Source: Multifurca ochricompacta (lineage: Eukaryota; Basidiomycota; Agaricomycetes; Russulales; Russulaceae). From it: 63,010 nucleotides of DNA. The notes under the pieces were generated by a model. That model had not been told where the DNA came from. It searched no databases and worked only from the letters and a program-made list of their open reading frames with translations. Shown one piece after another: positions 22,301-32,418 of this stretch. Made by a program: the position numbers and the translations under genes. The stretch lies in the NCBI GenBank assembly GCA_022496185.1, contig WTXG01000213.1:1-63010 (forward strand). Reading direction: 5' to 3'. Position 1 is the first letter of the stretch; each line of letters starts with the position of its first letter.

Positions 22301-23231
22301 TGGCGCTGATGTCAATGCGAAGGGCGACTATTATGGATATGCTCTGCATGAAGCGGCATATAATGGAGATTTGGAGATGGTGAAATGGCTAGTAGACCAT
22401 GGTGCTGATATCAATGCGGAGGGCGGTCATTATGGATGTGCTCTGCCGGCAGCGGCATTAAAAGGACATTTGGAGATGGTGAAATGGCTGCTAGACCATG
22501 GCGCTGATGTCAATGCGGAGGGCGGCGATTTTGGATATGCTCTGCATGCAGCGGCATACAAAGGACATTTGGCGATCGTTAAATGGCTACTAGACCATGG
22601 TGCTGATGTCAATGCGGAGATCAACTATTTTGGATATGCTCTGCACGCAGCGGCAGGAAATGGTGATTTGGAGATGGTGAAATGGCTGCTAGACCATGGC
22701 GCTGATGTCAATGCGGAGGGCGGCGATTCTGGATATGCTCTGCATGCAGCGGCATACAAAGGACATTTGGAGATTGTGAAATGGCTGCTAGACCATGGCG
22801 CTGATGTCAATGCGAAGAGCGACTATAATGGATATGCTCTGCAGGCAGCGGCAAGAAATGGAAAATTGGAGATCGTGAAATGGCTGCTAGACCATGGCGC
22901 TGATGTCAATGCGGAGGGCGGCTATTATGGATATGTTCTGCAGGCAGTGGCAGACAATGGAGATTTGGAGATCGTGAAATTGCTGCTAGACCATGGCGCT
23001 GATGTTAATGCGGAGGGCGGCTATTATGGATATGCTCTGCAGGCAGCGGCAGACAATGGGCATTTGGAGATTGTGAAATGGCTGCTAGACCATGGCGCTG
23101 ATGTCAATGCGAAGGGCGGCCATTATGGATATGCTCTGCGGGCAGCAGGATTCTATGGACATGTGGAAATCGAGAAATTGCTGATCGAGCACGGTGCTGT
23201 GGAACAGGCATGGCGCAGGCTTATGTTTTAG
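19351..23231 (+). CDS. Goodbye-NACHT-ankyrin STAND receptor (NLR-like), copy A
   Basis: This is a fungal NLR-like protein: an N-terminal Goodbye-type helical domain, a NACHT nucleotide switch, and a ligand-binding ankyrin array; such proteins are thought to control incompatibility-like cell death or defence. Exons are 19351-19668, 19728-19778, 19831-20032, 20080-20187, 20240-20437, 20494-20518, 20571-21161 and 21221-23231, giving 1167 residues without a break. Goodbye spans about 15-245 (FKLILDAALHQYLTNTGINL, LDKLTQEESLTVAA). NGNAGSGKSIL (Walker A, about 290-300) straddles a 25-nt exon; IIIDALDECP (Walker B, about 390) and VTSRPEPDI follow. Twelve ankyrin repeats of consensus GYALHAAAxNGHLEIVKWLL begin near residue 764. 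The C-terminus GAVEQAWRRLMF differs from copies B and C because an LTR-like repeat starts at 23198. Confidence 0.93.
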
Positions 23232-23438
23232 ATATTACAATACTATTATCTATCTTGCCTTGTTAGCTTAGAGACTTAGATGCTTGCAATAATGCAATAG
23301 CAACTGTTTTATCTACAGCAGATTCAGGGCTTTATATATATTTTAGATGTACTATATCAGCTACTAAATTAAAGTAAACGAGTGCGTTATCTCGCTCGTT
23401 AATGAATGTGATTTGATCACATGATCAATCTGAGATGT
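23198..23438 (+). repeat. LTR-like dispersed repeat overlapping the 3' end of NLR A
   Basis: The sequence starting tgtggaacaggcatggcgcag matches 39700-39967 and 54977-55305, including agcaatagcaactg/tttat blocks and the gatcacatg-type segment. In copies B and C the NLR gene continues with a different last few codons, so this repeat replaced them and supplies the stop of gene A. The element is cut at 23438 by a LINE tail. The TG start and, in other copies, the TTCAACA end suggest a copia-type LTR. Confidence 0.65.
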
Positions 23439-24068
23439 TTATTTTTTATTTTATTTTAATTTTTGAAATCGAGTTTATTACGCGCTTTCAGGGTGGCACC
23501 CAAACCGCGCGGCTACATCTAGGGACAATGTAACTACTGTTGAGGACAAAGGATGGAAGCGACATGAGAGTCATGATGTAAAACCCAGGAGGGAAAAAAC
23601 AAGGTACGCTAAAAGGGGGGTAGAGCACAAGGAAAACCAAAGGCCGTGGGGAGACAAGGAGGAAAAATCACCTACTACTGGTCAACCCGTGTACCGACTC
23701 AACCTAATCCGGTTCCCGGGGTCGCAGAGAGGAAATGGGCTTGAAGAAAGCCCGGGTTTCCTGAAGGAATTTCAAGAGGGATTCAACGTGGTGGCGATTA
23801 TTAAAGACCTGTGGCCAAGTCAGGTGGCCCAGGTTCTGAGGGTAAGGCCCCAGATGATGTGCGGGGCAGCAAGGAGGGGGAAATCGAGGAGGATGTGAAT
23901 GAAAGTTGCAGGGGTGGTGTCGTCACACAGGCAGGTGTGAGCAGAGGCTGGGAGCGTCGGATGGAATCACTCAGTGTAGTTGGCCATGAAGGCATGCCCT
24001 GTAGCTAGGCGCATGGCCGTGGAGATGGTATGCCGGCTGAAAGGAGTGGGCCGGAGTTTAGTCGCGGC
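23439..24068 (-). mobile_element. 5'-truncated Tad-like LINE fragment
   Basis: On the minus strand the last part of a LINE ORF is visible: DDTTPATFIH near 23925-23895, NNRHHVESLLKFLQETRAFF near 23804-23745 and KPISSLRPREP, followed by a 3' tail matching that of the large LINE (about 37035-37110). An A-rich end is seen as the T-rich stretch at 23439-23465. The fragment is flanked by atctgagatgt at 23428-23438 and 24069-24079, an 11-bp target duplication. Confidence 0.8.
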
Positions 24069-24079
24069 ATCTGAGATGT

Positions 24080-24310
24080 ATATTTATTTTTTTTGGAGTC
24101 GAGCTTATTACGCGCTTGCAGGATAGAACCCAAATCGCGCGGCTACTATAGTGTACATAGTAGCTACTGTAAAGATGAACAAATATAAGGAAGAGGCACA
24201 AGGCAATGGAGGAAAACCAGGAGGGAAAAGCCAAAGTAAAAGCGTGCGACAGCCAAGGTGCGCGACAGCAATGGTAGGGGAAGGTGTAAAAACGCAGCTG
24301 AGGTTAGATA
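24080..24310 (-). mobile_element. Second LINE 3' tail at the same site
   Basis: The T-rich start and gagtcgagcttattacgcgc through cgcgcggctact are the reverse complement of the same LINE 3' tail (compare 37035-37110). The 5' limit is unclear. The tail sits immediately beside the previous insertion's duplicated target, so two LINE tails landed at one place. Confidence 0.6.
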
Positions 24311-24949
24311 AGTGCTACCTAAACGTAACAAGATAATTCAGTTGTGAATGGTTAAAACTATATATTAATTAGTCTTTACCTAAAATAGCAAGATAACCAC
24401 GCGAGTAATGTTAGCTATACGCGTGCGGTAAAGATAATCCAAGTAAATACTCACTTCAGTTGTAAATGGTCAAAACTGAAGTGTACAACACAGAAATAAT
24501 GTCCTTAAACACTGTAAAAGAGCGTGCTGTGCTATGGTCATAAGGATTGTATCTTTAATCATAAGTAATCATAATAAACGAGTGGAATGTCAGTAAGTCC
24601 GTCTTGCACCGGCAACTCCGGTCACCTCTGATCCGATCCGGTCTACTCTGATCCGTTACCGGAGGTAGCTTGGTGCGCTCGGCATCTCCCATCTTCTCAA
24701 AACTCGCCCGCTTCCTCCTGCTTTCATTTGCCTCTCTATTGTCGTCGTTGCCCTTTCATCATCCAGTAGTTGCTAGGGGATCCATTTTATTAGTAACTGC
24801 GCGACTTAGCAAGCACAAAAATAGAACGAAACATACAAAAACAAATGCGTTGCGTGGTTCCCATCAGCCCCCCCTCCTCCAAGCAAAGGGCCCATGCGAG
24901 TATAGATCCCAGTACTTCCACTTGGTACGGCTTCTAAATTCAAGTTCGA
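24311..24949. repeat. Mosaic of dispersed repeats
   Basis: Bases about 24500-24665 (gtgctgtgctatggtcataa and tccggtctactctgatccg) match 30765-30890. Bases 24660-24770 match 17284-17350. No gene is recognised. Confidence 0.5.
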
Positions 24950-26140
24950 GGCATGCGCTCTGACAGAAATGACATGATCACGTTCATTATCAACGACTGT
25001 ACAAAAGACATGACCGAAATCGTGGAACAAAGCGCTAGAAGCGGGATTTTCGCACCTCGACACAGCCGCCAGTGCGTTTGGATCTTTTTTATTTTTTTCC
25101 ATTTCGCGTCCAGAGCTAAGTGGGGGTGGGGGGATTTCTTTTTTGGAACAAAAAAACAGTCTACGCGAACGAGCAGTTCGTCGGCAAGGCGATACGGGAG
25201 AGCGGGCTCGGGCTCGAGAATATTTGGGTCACAACCAAGTATGATGGTAGTGTAGTGTCGGAGGAAGTACATTCTAGTTTGCAAAAGGTACGAGTACCGT
25301 TTCATATCCTCACACACACCTTTGAGCTAACCAATCCCAATTAACCCGCCGGCGCCCCCCCCCCCCTCCATTTTCTAGTTGGGATTAAACATCACGATTT
25401 GTATCTTGTTCATGGACTATGAAATGTCGAAACCGATGATGTTGAGGGACTTTGGGAAGGGATGAACAAAGTGAAGCATGCTGGGCTTGTCAAGTAGGTC
25501 TCTCATTTTCTTTTCTAGGAGATCTAGCCCCCCTCATCTCTTGTATGTGTGCGCGCAGGTGGTAGGAGTATTGGGGTTAGCAAGTTTACCCTGGATCCAT
25601 TACAGTGCATCGTCAAGACGGGAAAGAGGATCCCTGCTGTGAACCAGGTGCGGGAGAGAGGGAGGGAGTGGAGGTGGGTAGATGTTTAAATCCAAGGCTG
25701 AATGTTCCCTTATGACCAGATCCGGCTTCATCCGTATAATTACGCTTCTGGGAAGGACGAGCTGGAGTTTTCGACGAAGCATGCCATCGTGACCGAGGCC
25801 TACGGCAGCCTCGCGTGAGTATCTGACTCCCCACCCTCCCCCTTTCCCTTCCTAGTTCTGCCAAGTAACGAAAAATGGGGGTTTTTCATTTGGAAGTGCT
25901 ATTACAACATTTCCTCGTGGACCCGTCGACTCCGTACTCGCTAGGATCGCAGCTAGGATTGGAGGTACACCGGGTCAGGTGATCTTCACGTGGGCGCACG
26001 CGAAGGGATTCCTCGTCGTCACCACCACTGGGAGGCGCACCCGATTAGACGAGTACCCGTCCATCCCTCAACTAGCGGAACCTACACCTGAAGAGCTATC
26101 GACGAAGCTGGCACTATAGGTTCCACATCGTCTGCTAGTC
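24950..26140 (+). pseudogene. Aldo-keto reductase pseudogene, segment copy B (most complete)
   Basis: The AKR exons can be read in order. WNKALEAGFSHLDTAA lies near 25025-25072. YANEQFVGKAIRESGLGLEN and IWVTTKYDG lie near 25160-25245; the Tyr of YANE is the family's catalytic Tyr. HDLYLVHGL lies near 25393-25420, GMNKVKHAGLVK near 25460, SIGVSKFTLD and VKTGKRIPAVNQ near 25567-25648. IRLHPYNYAS and HAIVTEAYGSLA lie near 25720-25815, and RIGGTPGQVIFTWAHAKGFL near 25950-26010. Lesions include TGA in place of the expected TGG after VHGL (about 25420), a frame jump in the first exon, and a deletion in EEIAAIDKAG so that the frame ends near 26118. The functional gene was probably an NADPH-dependent aldehyde/ketone reductase. 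Confidence 0.85.
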
Positions 26141-26807
26141 GGGACTGGAAGCTGGGCTCGGACGGTGCCGGTCGGAATTCGTCGAGGTGTACTATAAGTG
26201 TAGGTGTTATGGGAAGCAGGCTTGGGATCGTGCTCGTTGTCGTGTTTTTGGTCGTGTTTGCTGTCATGCACGGAAGTTTGGGCTTCTTTTCTTGCCGTCG
26301 CACGGCTGTGCCTTCATTAGAAGGGGAATGAGCAGAACGCCCTACCGGGGCCTTAGTAGTATTAGACTGGTTGTGTTATTAGATCAGCCACTTCAAGTTG
26401 TAGTTGAATAGATACTCAGTCAAACTCTAGATATTTTGAGAATGTCCTTGTGAGCAAGCGAGTCGAATGATTGATATCGGACAAGTTCTACACAAGTTTT
26501 CTAAAAGGGAACGTGTCATAATGCAGCACTAACTACAATAAATTTATATCTCTCTCGATCCTCGTACCTTGATCATCTAGCATTAGGGCTGATGAAATAT
26601 CAGTCATGGCCCGTTCTGGTGCCGTATCTGCAACGTTCAGTTCACTCGTCCTCCAAGATGCAGTATCTATGTTGCCTCTTGTCACCTCTACATCCCAGCG
26701 TCTATATTCGGGCGGCTATTTATACATAATCCATCGATAACCATCCACCGCCTTTCCCAGAGATCCTCTTACTCTTTCCTCTATCGCTCATAACCCAGTC
26801 TAGCCTC
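26141..26807 (+). promoter_or_regulatory. Conserved upstream region of NLR-like gene B
   Basis: It is nearly identical to 18751-19350, including the TATA-like tatttataca at about 26717-26726 and the stretch gcctttcccagagatcctct just before the ATG. Confidence 0.6.
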
Positions 26808-29800
26808 ATGTCTTCAGCTTCAGTTCCTCGTACACATATTCCCGCAACTGCCTCCTCTTCTCATTTCAAGCTCATCCTAGATGCTGCCCTGCATCAGTAT
26901 CTGACAAACACAGGCATAAATCTGTCCGAACACCAGCTTCTCAATAAGCTGAAAGGATGCGACTCTGTAGACGCCGTGATCGACGTACTTCAGGGAGGAA
27001 CGTCTCTGTTTAACATGTTTCGGAACGGCAATCACAAGACGCGGCTCCTAAGGGGACTTAAACCAACAGTGAATATACTCCTCGCCCTCACGAACTGCGC
27101 ACCACTCGTAAATGGCATTGGTTCCGTGAGTCCTATTGGTGTGGCCCATTCGCTATGACCGGCTTACAACATGTTCTTTTCAGGTGTTTCCACCCGCACA
27201 GGCCATATTTTCTGCTGTTGATGTCCTTCTCTCTGTTAGTATCTCCCTCCCTTGCTTCCAACCGGTTATCTCACTTTCATTCCAAGGCATCAAAGAAGAT
27301 CAGTGATAATTACGATTCTCTACTTAACCTCTTTGAATCCATGCAACGCTTTCTCATCCGCCTCAAGATTTACACTTCCCATGAGACCCCCTTTACCGAA
27401 TCCATGATCGAGATCCTCGTCAAGACGATGGCGGAACTGCTCACCATTCTCGCTCTGGCGACGAAAAAGATTAAAAAAGGTCGATTCAGTGAGTGAACTA
27501 CCGTTTCTATGCTCCCGCGATTAAATATATGGCAGGGGCGTACGGACGGATGTTGATAGGGATAATGAGGTCCAGGACGCCCTTCAGAAGTTGGACAAAT
27601 TGACCCAGGAAGAGTCTCTCACCGTAGCGGCGCACACATTTGGTAATGTGAACAAGATATTGTGTTCGTCCTCCCTTTCATAGTAATATTATAGACAACG
27701 CGGCTAAGGAATTCTTTGCAGATGATCAGATGGACAAGAATATTCAGACATGGCTGTCACCTCCTGACCCATCTACAAATCACAACATTGCGCGCAAACT
27801 TTACCATGAGGGAACCTCCAAGTGGTTCGTTGAAGGCGAAAGATTTAAGGAATGGAAATCGGAGGGCTCGCTTCTGTGGTTAAATGGGAATGGTAGGTTG
27901 ACTGCGTTTTCTGGGTGCTTCTTGTTGCTGACGGTCTTTTCTTGAAAGCGGGATCTGGAAAGAGCATCCTTTGGTACGTTTGCCTAGCCTTATAGTATCA
28001 TTAGCACTCACGTAAATGGTCAGTTCCACCATCGTTGAGGATGTCCGGCGTCTATGTTCTGCTGGATCTGCCTGCTTTGGGTACTTTTATTGCGACTTTC
28101 GAGACAAGGAAAAGCAAAATATCCGTGGTCTACTGTCCTCTCTCTTGATACAGTTATATCCCCAGTCAGATTCCTACCGTTCCATCGTCTCTGAATTGTA
28201 CTCGAAACATGGCAATGGTCGGGAGCAGCCAGACGAGAACGTTCTTGCGGGATGTTTGAAGACCATGCTTGCAACCCCTGTTCAGGACGCAATCTACATC
28301 ATCATTGATGCTCTTGACGAATGTCCTCTCTCTGGAATGCCGTCTAAGCGCGAAGAAGTATTGAAACTTATAAAAGACCTCGTCGACCTCCGCCTCGCAA
28401 ATTTAAGGATCTGCGTTACTAGCCGCCCCGAACCAGACATTCAGTCAGCTTTTACGGAGCTGGTGCATTGTCCTGTATCCCTTCATGCGGAAGGTGGGCA
28501 AACGCAGGACATCTTCGAATATATCCACTCGACGGTCAACACGGACCTAAAAATGAGGCTGTGGGAGGCGGGGAGAAAGGAACTCGTGATCAAAACGCTC
28601 TCGGAAAAGGCAAATGGAATGTAAGCTTCAAACCAAAACAAATATTTATTTCGCGAAAATTATTCATGTCACGGTGTAGGTTCAGATGGGTTTTCTGCCA
28701 ACTGGAGACATTGCGTGATTGTCTACCAAGGAACTTCTCTTCGACGCTTAAATCACTCCCAAAAACACTGGACGAAACATATGAGGCCACGCTACGGAGG
28801 ATCAAAGATAATGACTGGAAATTTGCTCATCGCCTGTTCCAATGCCTTGCATTCGCCGCTCGTCCACTCCGAGTCGAGGAGGTTGCGACGATGCTTGAAT
28901 TCGATTTCGATGCTGGCAATATCCCAAAGCATGACGTAACCTGGCGAAACCCGGACTCTAATGGAGCTGTACTGTCCACATGCTCCAGCTTGGTTGTCAT
29001 TGTCAATCACGGTGATGACAAAGGAGAAGAGACTCGTATTGTTCAGTTTGCGCACTTCTCTGTGAGGGAATTCCTGACCTCAGATCGGCTGGCGAGATCG
29101 ACGGAAAGGCGCTACCACGTTCTCCCTAAAGAATCGCATAGAGTGCTTGCACAGACATGCCTGAGCACGCTGCTCGGATTCGACAAGACCACGGACACTA
29201 ATACTATCTTGAACTTCCCGTTGTCTCGATATGCGGCAGAACACTGGGTCGATCACGCACGATTTGAGGATGTCTCCTTGGATTTACGAGATGGAATGGA
29301 AACGTTGTTTGACCCAGACAAGACCCACTTCCTAGTTTGGATTGGAATATATGACCTGGACAAGCCCTGGATGGAGGGGACAAAAGACACTTCGGTACAC
29401 CCAATATACTACGCGGCCCTTTGTGGCTTCCCGCAGCTGGTGGAATATCTGGAGATTAAGCAACCTGGGGGTGTGAATTCTCGAGGTGGCATGTATGATA
29501 CACCACTGAAAGCGGCATGCGTAATTGGCCAAATGGAGATGGTGAAATCACTGCTAGACCATGGCGCTGATGTCAATGGGGAGGGCGGCGATTATGGATA
29601 TGCTCTGCAGGCAGCGGCAAGAAATGGAAGTTTGGAGATCGTGAAACGGCTGCTAGACCATGGCGCTGATGTAAATGCGGAGGGCGGCGATTATGGATAT
29701 GTTCTGCAGGTAGCGGCACTAAATGGACATTCGGAGATGGTGAAATTGCTGATAGGCCATGGTGCTGATGTCAATGTGGAGGGCGGCCATTATGGATATG

Positions 29801-30573
29801 CTCTGCAGGCAGCGGCATCTAATGGACATTTGCAGATTGTGAAATCACTGCTAGACCATGGCGCTGATGTCAATGCGAAGGGCGGCTATTATGGATGTGC
29901 TCTGCAGGCAGCGGTATCCAATGGATATTTGGAGATGGTGAAATTGCTGAAAGACCATGGCGCTGATGTCAATTCGAAGGGGGGCCGTTATGGATATGCT
30001 CTGCAGGCAGCGGCATACAATGGACATTTGGATATGGTGAAATGGTTGCTAGACCATGGTGCTGATGTCAATGCGGAGGGCGGTCATTATGGGTATGCTC
30101 TGCAGGCAGCGGCGTACAATGGACAATTGGAGATTGCGAAATGGCTGCAAGACCATGGCGCTGATGTCAATGTGGTGGGCGGCCATTTTGGATATGCTCT
30201 GCAGGCAGCGGCATTAAATGGACATTTGGAGATGGTGAAATGGCTGCTAGACCGTGGCGCTGATATCAATGCGGAGGGTGGCTTTTTTGGATATGCTCTG
30301 CAGCCAGCGGCAAGAAATGGACAAGTGGAGATCGTGAAATTACTGCTAGACCATGGCGCTGATGTCAATGTGAAGGGCGGCTATTATGGATGTGCTCTGC
30401 AGGCAGCGGCATCCAATGGGCATTTGGAGATGGTGAAATGGCTGCTAGACTATGGCGCTGATGTCAATGCAGAGGGCGGTCATTATGGATATGCTCTGTA
30501 TGCAGCGGCAAGAAATGGACATGTGGAGATTGAGAAATGGTTGGTCGAGCACGGTGCGAGGATCGACGTGTAG
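26808..30573 (+). pseudogene. Goodbye-NACHT-ankyrin STAND gene, copy B, one-base frameshift
   Basis: The exon plan is the same as in copy A: 26808-27125, 27184-27234, 27287-27488, 27536-27642, 27695-27892, 27949-27973, 28024-28620 and 28680-30573. Exon 4 is 107 instead of 108 nt: A reads ataggggataatgagg, C reads ataggagataatgagg, B reads atagggataatgagg (27555-27569). That shifts the frame at the end of the Goodbye domain. All other exons are open, and with one base restored the product would be about 1130 residues. Walker A (GSGKS in the 25-nt exon), IIIDALDECP and eleven ankyrin repeats are intact. The C-terminus GARIDV matches that of copy C (GARINV). The lesion may be genuine or a collapsed G run; with a corrected base this would be a normal gene. 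Confidence 0.88.
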
Positions 30574-31739
30574 AGCTACAAGTGGCATCTATTTAAGGTC
30601 ATTCTAATATTCAAGAGAACTACTTTGTATGTATGTATCTTTGCAGGATCATTGTTGTAAGGATAGCTTGGGTGCTAGCCTGTGGTAACGCAGCCTGAGG
30701 TAGAAAGATAAATCTGGTCAAAACAACTACTTTGTAAGATACAGATATATTGTCTTTAAATACTGTAAGGAGTGTGCTGTGCTATGATCATAAGGATTGT
30801 ATCGTTAATGATTGTGTAAGTATCTGTACTGCCAACACCGGTCATCTCTGATCCGGTCCGGCCTACTTTGATCCGTTACCAGCTCAACATGGCCGTCCCT
30901 TCATTTACGGACCAGAGCATATGATCTTATTTCCAGACAGCTTTGTTTAATAAAAATATCTGATACCTTTGTTCTGGTCGGAGAATCTGGAGAGACTCTG
31001 AAAGCGGCATGCTCAGCCGGGCCATTCTTCGGTTCTTTCCGGTTCTTATTATTTGTTCTAGTTTGGATGTCTCTCTCGAATTCAACCTGACATCTTTGAG
31101 TCATATGTCAAATTTAAAGTGCGATCTGCATAGGTATCATTTCTGTATGTCACCGTCATCGTCACTCGAGTTTCCCCCTTTCGCTGGTGTCCGTTCATGC
31201 GCGTATCTGTCTCACCATGGGTCAAAGGCAAAGAGGTGGGGGGGTGCTGGGGGTTGGCTAGAGTGTGGGGGGGTCGTCGGTTTTTATCCGTGTGCGCAAG
31301 AGCGGTATTAAGAATTTTACTATTCTGTTTTCGATCAGTTTTGCCGCGCTACCCGACTACTTCAGCTGCGCTCAAGAAGAAAGTTTTTCAATACAATACA
31401 ATCAATACAACGCCACTAGATTCGAGGATGATTCTCATCATTCATCATGTTTCTAAACCCGGGCATTAAACTACGGCGCTGGGTTTGGTTCCATAAAGTA
31501 TGACCTTTTTGTGACTTTTATATTTTCAATACTCCATTACTTATTATTTACTGGTACATGAGAGAGCAGAGGAACGGAGAGAAGAGAGTACCTAAGTGAA
31601 GACTGACCCCATTCCCATTTCAATGTCCGTAGCCGATTTGAACACAAACAGTATATAATTTTCTTTTTTTGAACATCCTTTTCGGATTACTCCGGAGTAG
31701 ATAGGCGATTTCCTAACCGAATATGTCCAACAAACTTCC
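30574..31739. repeat. 3' flank of copy B, shared with copy C
   Basis: 30574-30660 matches 46212-46298, and 30893-31739 matches 46315-47197 with scattered differences. Bases 30661-30892 are a private insertion related to the repeat at 24480-24665. No gene is recognised. The segment breaks at 31739, where the LINE starts, and resumes at 37141. Confidence 0.7.
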
Positions 31740-31918
31740 TGACACCCCCACCCTACTTGCCGGAGACTTCAATCTCCACCACCTGGACTGGGCCCCACCT
31801 GGCTCACTCACCCCCACCTCCCCTTCTGCCTCTCCCTTTCTGGACTGGGCTGCTGACCAAGGCCCGGACTTGGTCTCTACCCCTGGCATCATCACTAGGC
31901 GTGCTACTTGTCAAACAA

Positions 31919-32418
31919 TCATGCTGCTGGTTATACTGACTGTGGTTAGTAGCGGTGAGGCTAGAAAGACAAGTATAACTTCAGAGATTGAAGAAACTCT
32001 ATTACAACTATACTACTGACCTAGAAAGACAAGTATACTTCAAGAGACGTTAGTCAAAGGAAAGTAAAGAGTATAGTAAGACTTACACTTCAGAGATTGA
32101 AGAAACTCTGAAGTGGAAGAGACGAAACAGACACCCTTATATACCCACATGGGCCAGGGGAAATGGTCTGTGCGCACTGGGAATAAGTCCACAAGTGCCG
32201 GACAATAAACAGAGAGGGATAAAGGCCATTGGCCAAAGAGATATCACATGCTTACTGCGCATTACTAAGTCCATCACTAATCAGCTGAGTAAGGTGAGAA
32301 AGAAATGTAATAAAGATAACATAAAAAGTCCGATACTCCGGAATCTAATCTAATCTAATCTACAGCTGAAGCGAACCTTAGATGCCTGAAGCATCTCCAG
32401 ACACGTCCTGTGTCAACA
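31919..32418 (+). mobile_element. Solo LTR (copia type) inside the LINE
   Basis: The 500-bp unit starts tgtcaaacaatcatgctgct and ends cacgtcctgtgtcaaca. It is flanked by ctact at 31914-31918 and 32419-32423. The same family is nested in reverse orientation at 47858-48371. Removing the LTR and one ctact rejoins the LINE endonuclease frame. Confidence 0.9.

Noticed and set aside
22430..22810. Minus-strand open frames repeating APWSSSHFTISKCP (also at 30087-30368, 44933-45709, 46022-46204)
   Set aside because: They are the antisense of the ankyrin repeats, open only because the 99-bp units are a multiple of three and nearly identical.
22080..23200. CRISPR-like array of regular 99-bp repeats
   Set aside because: The units are tandem with no spacers, lie in an open frame and encode ankyrin repeats; the organism is a eukaryote.
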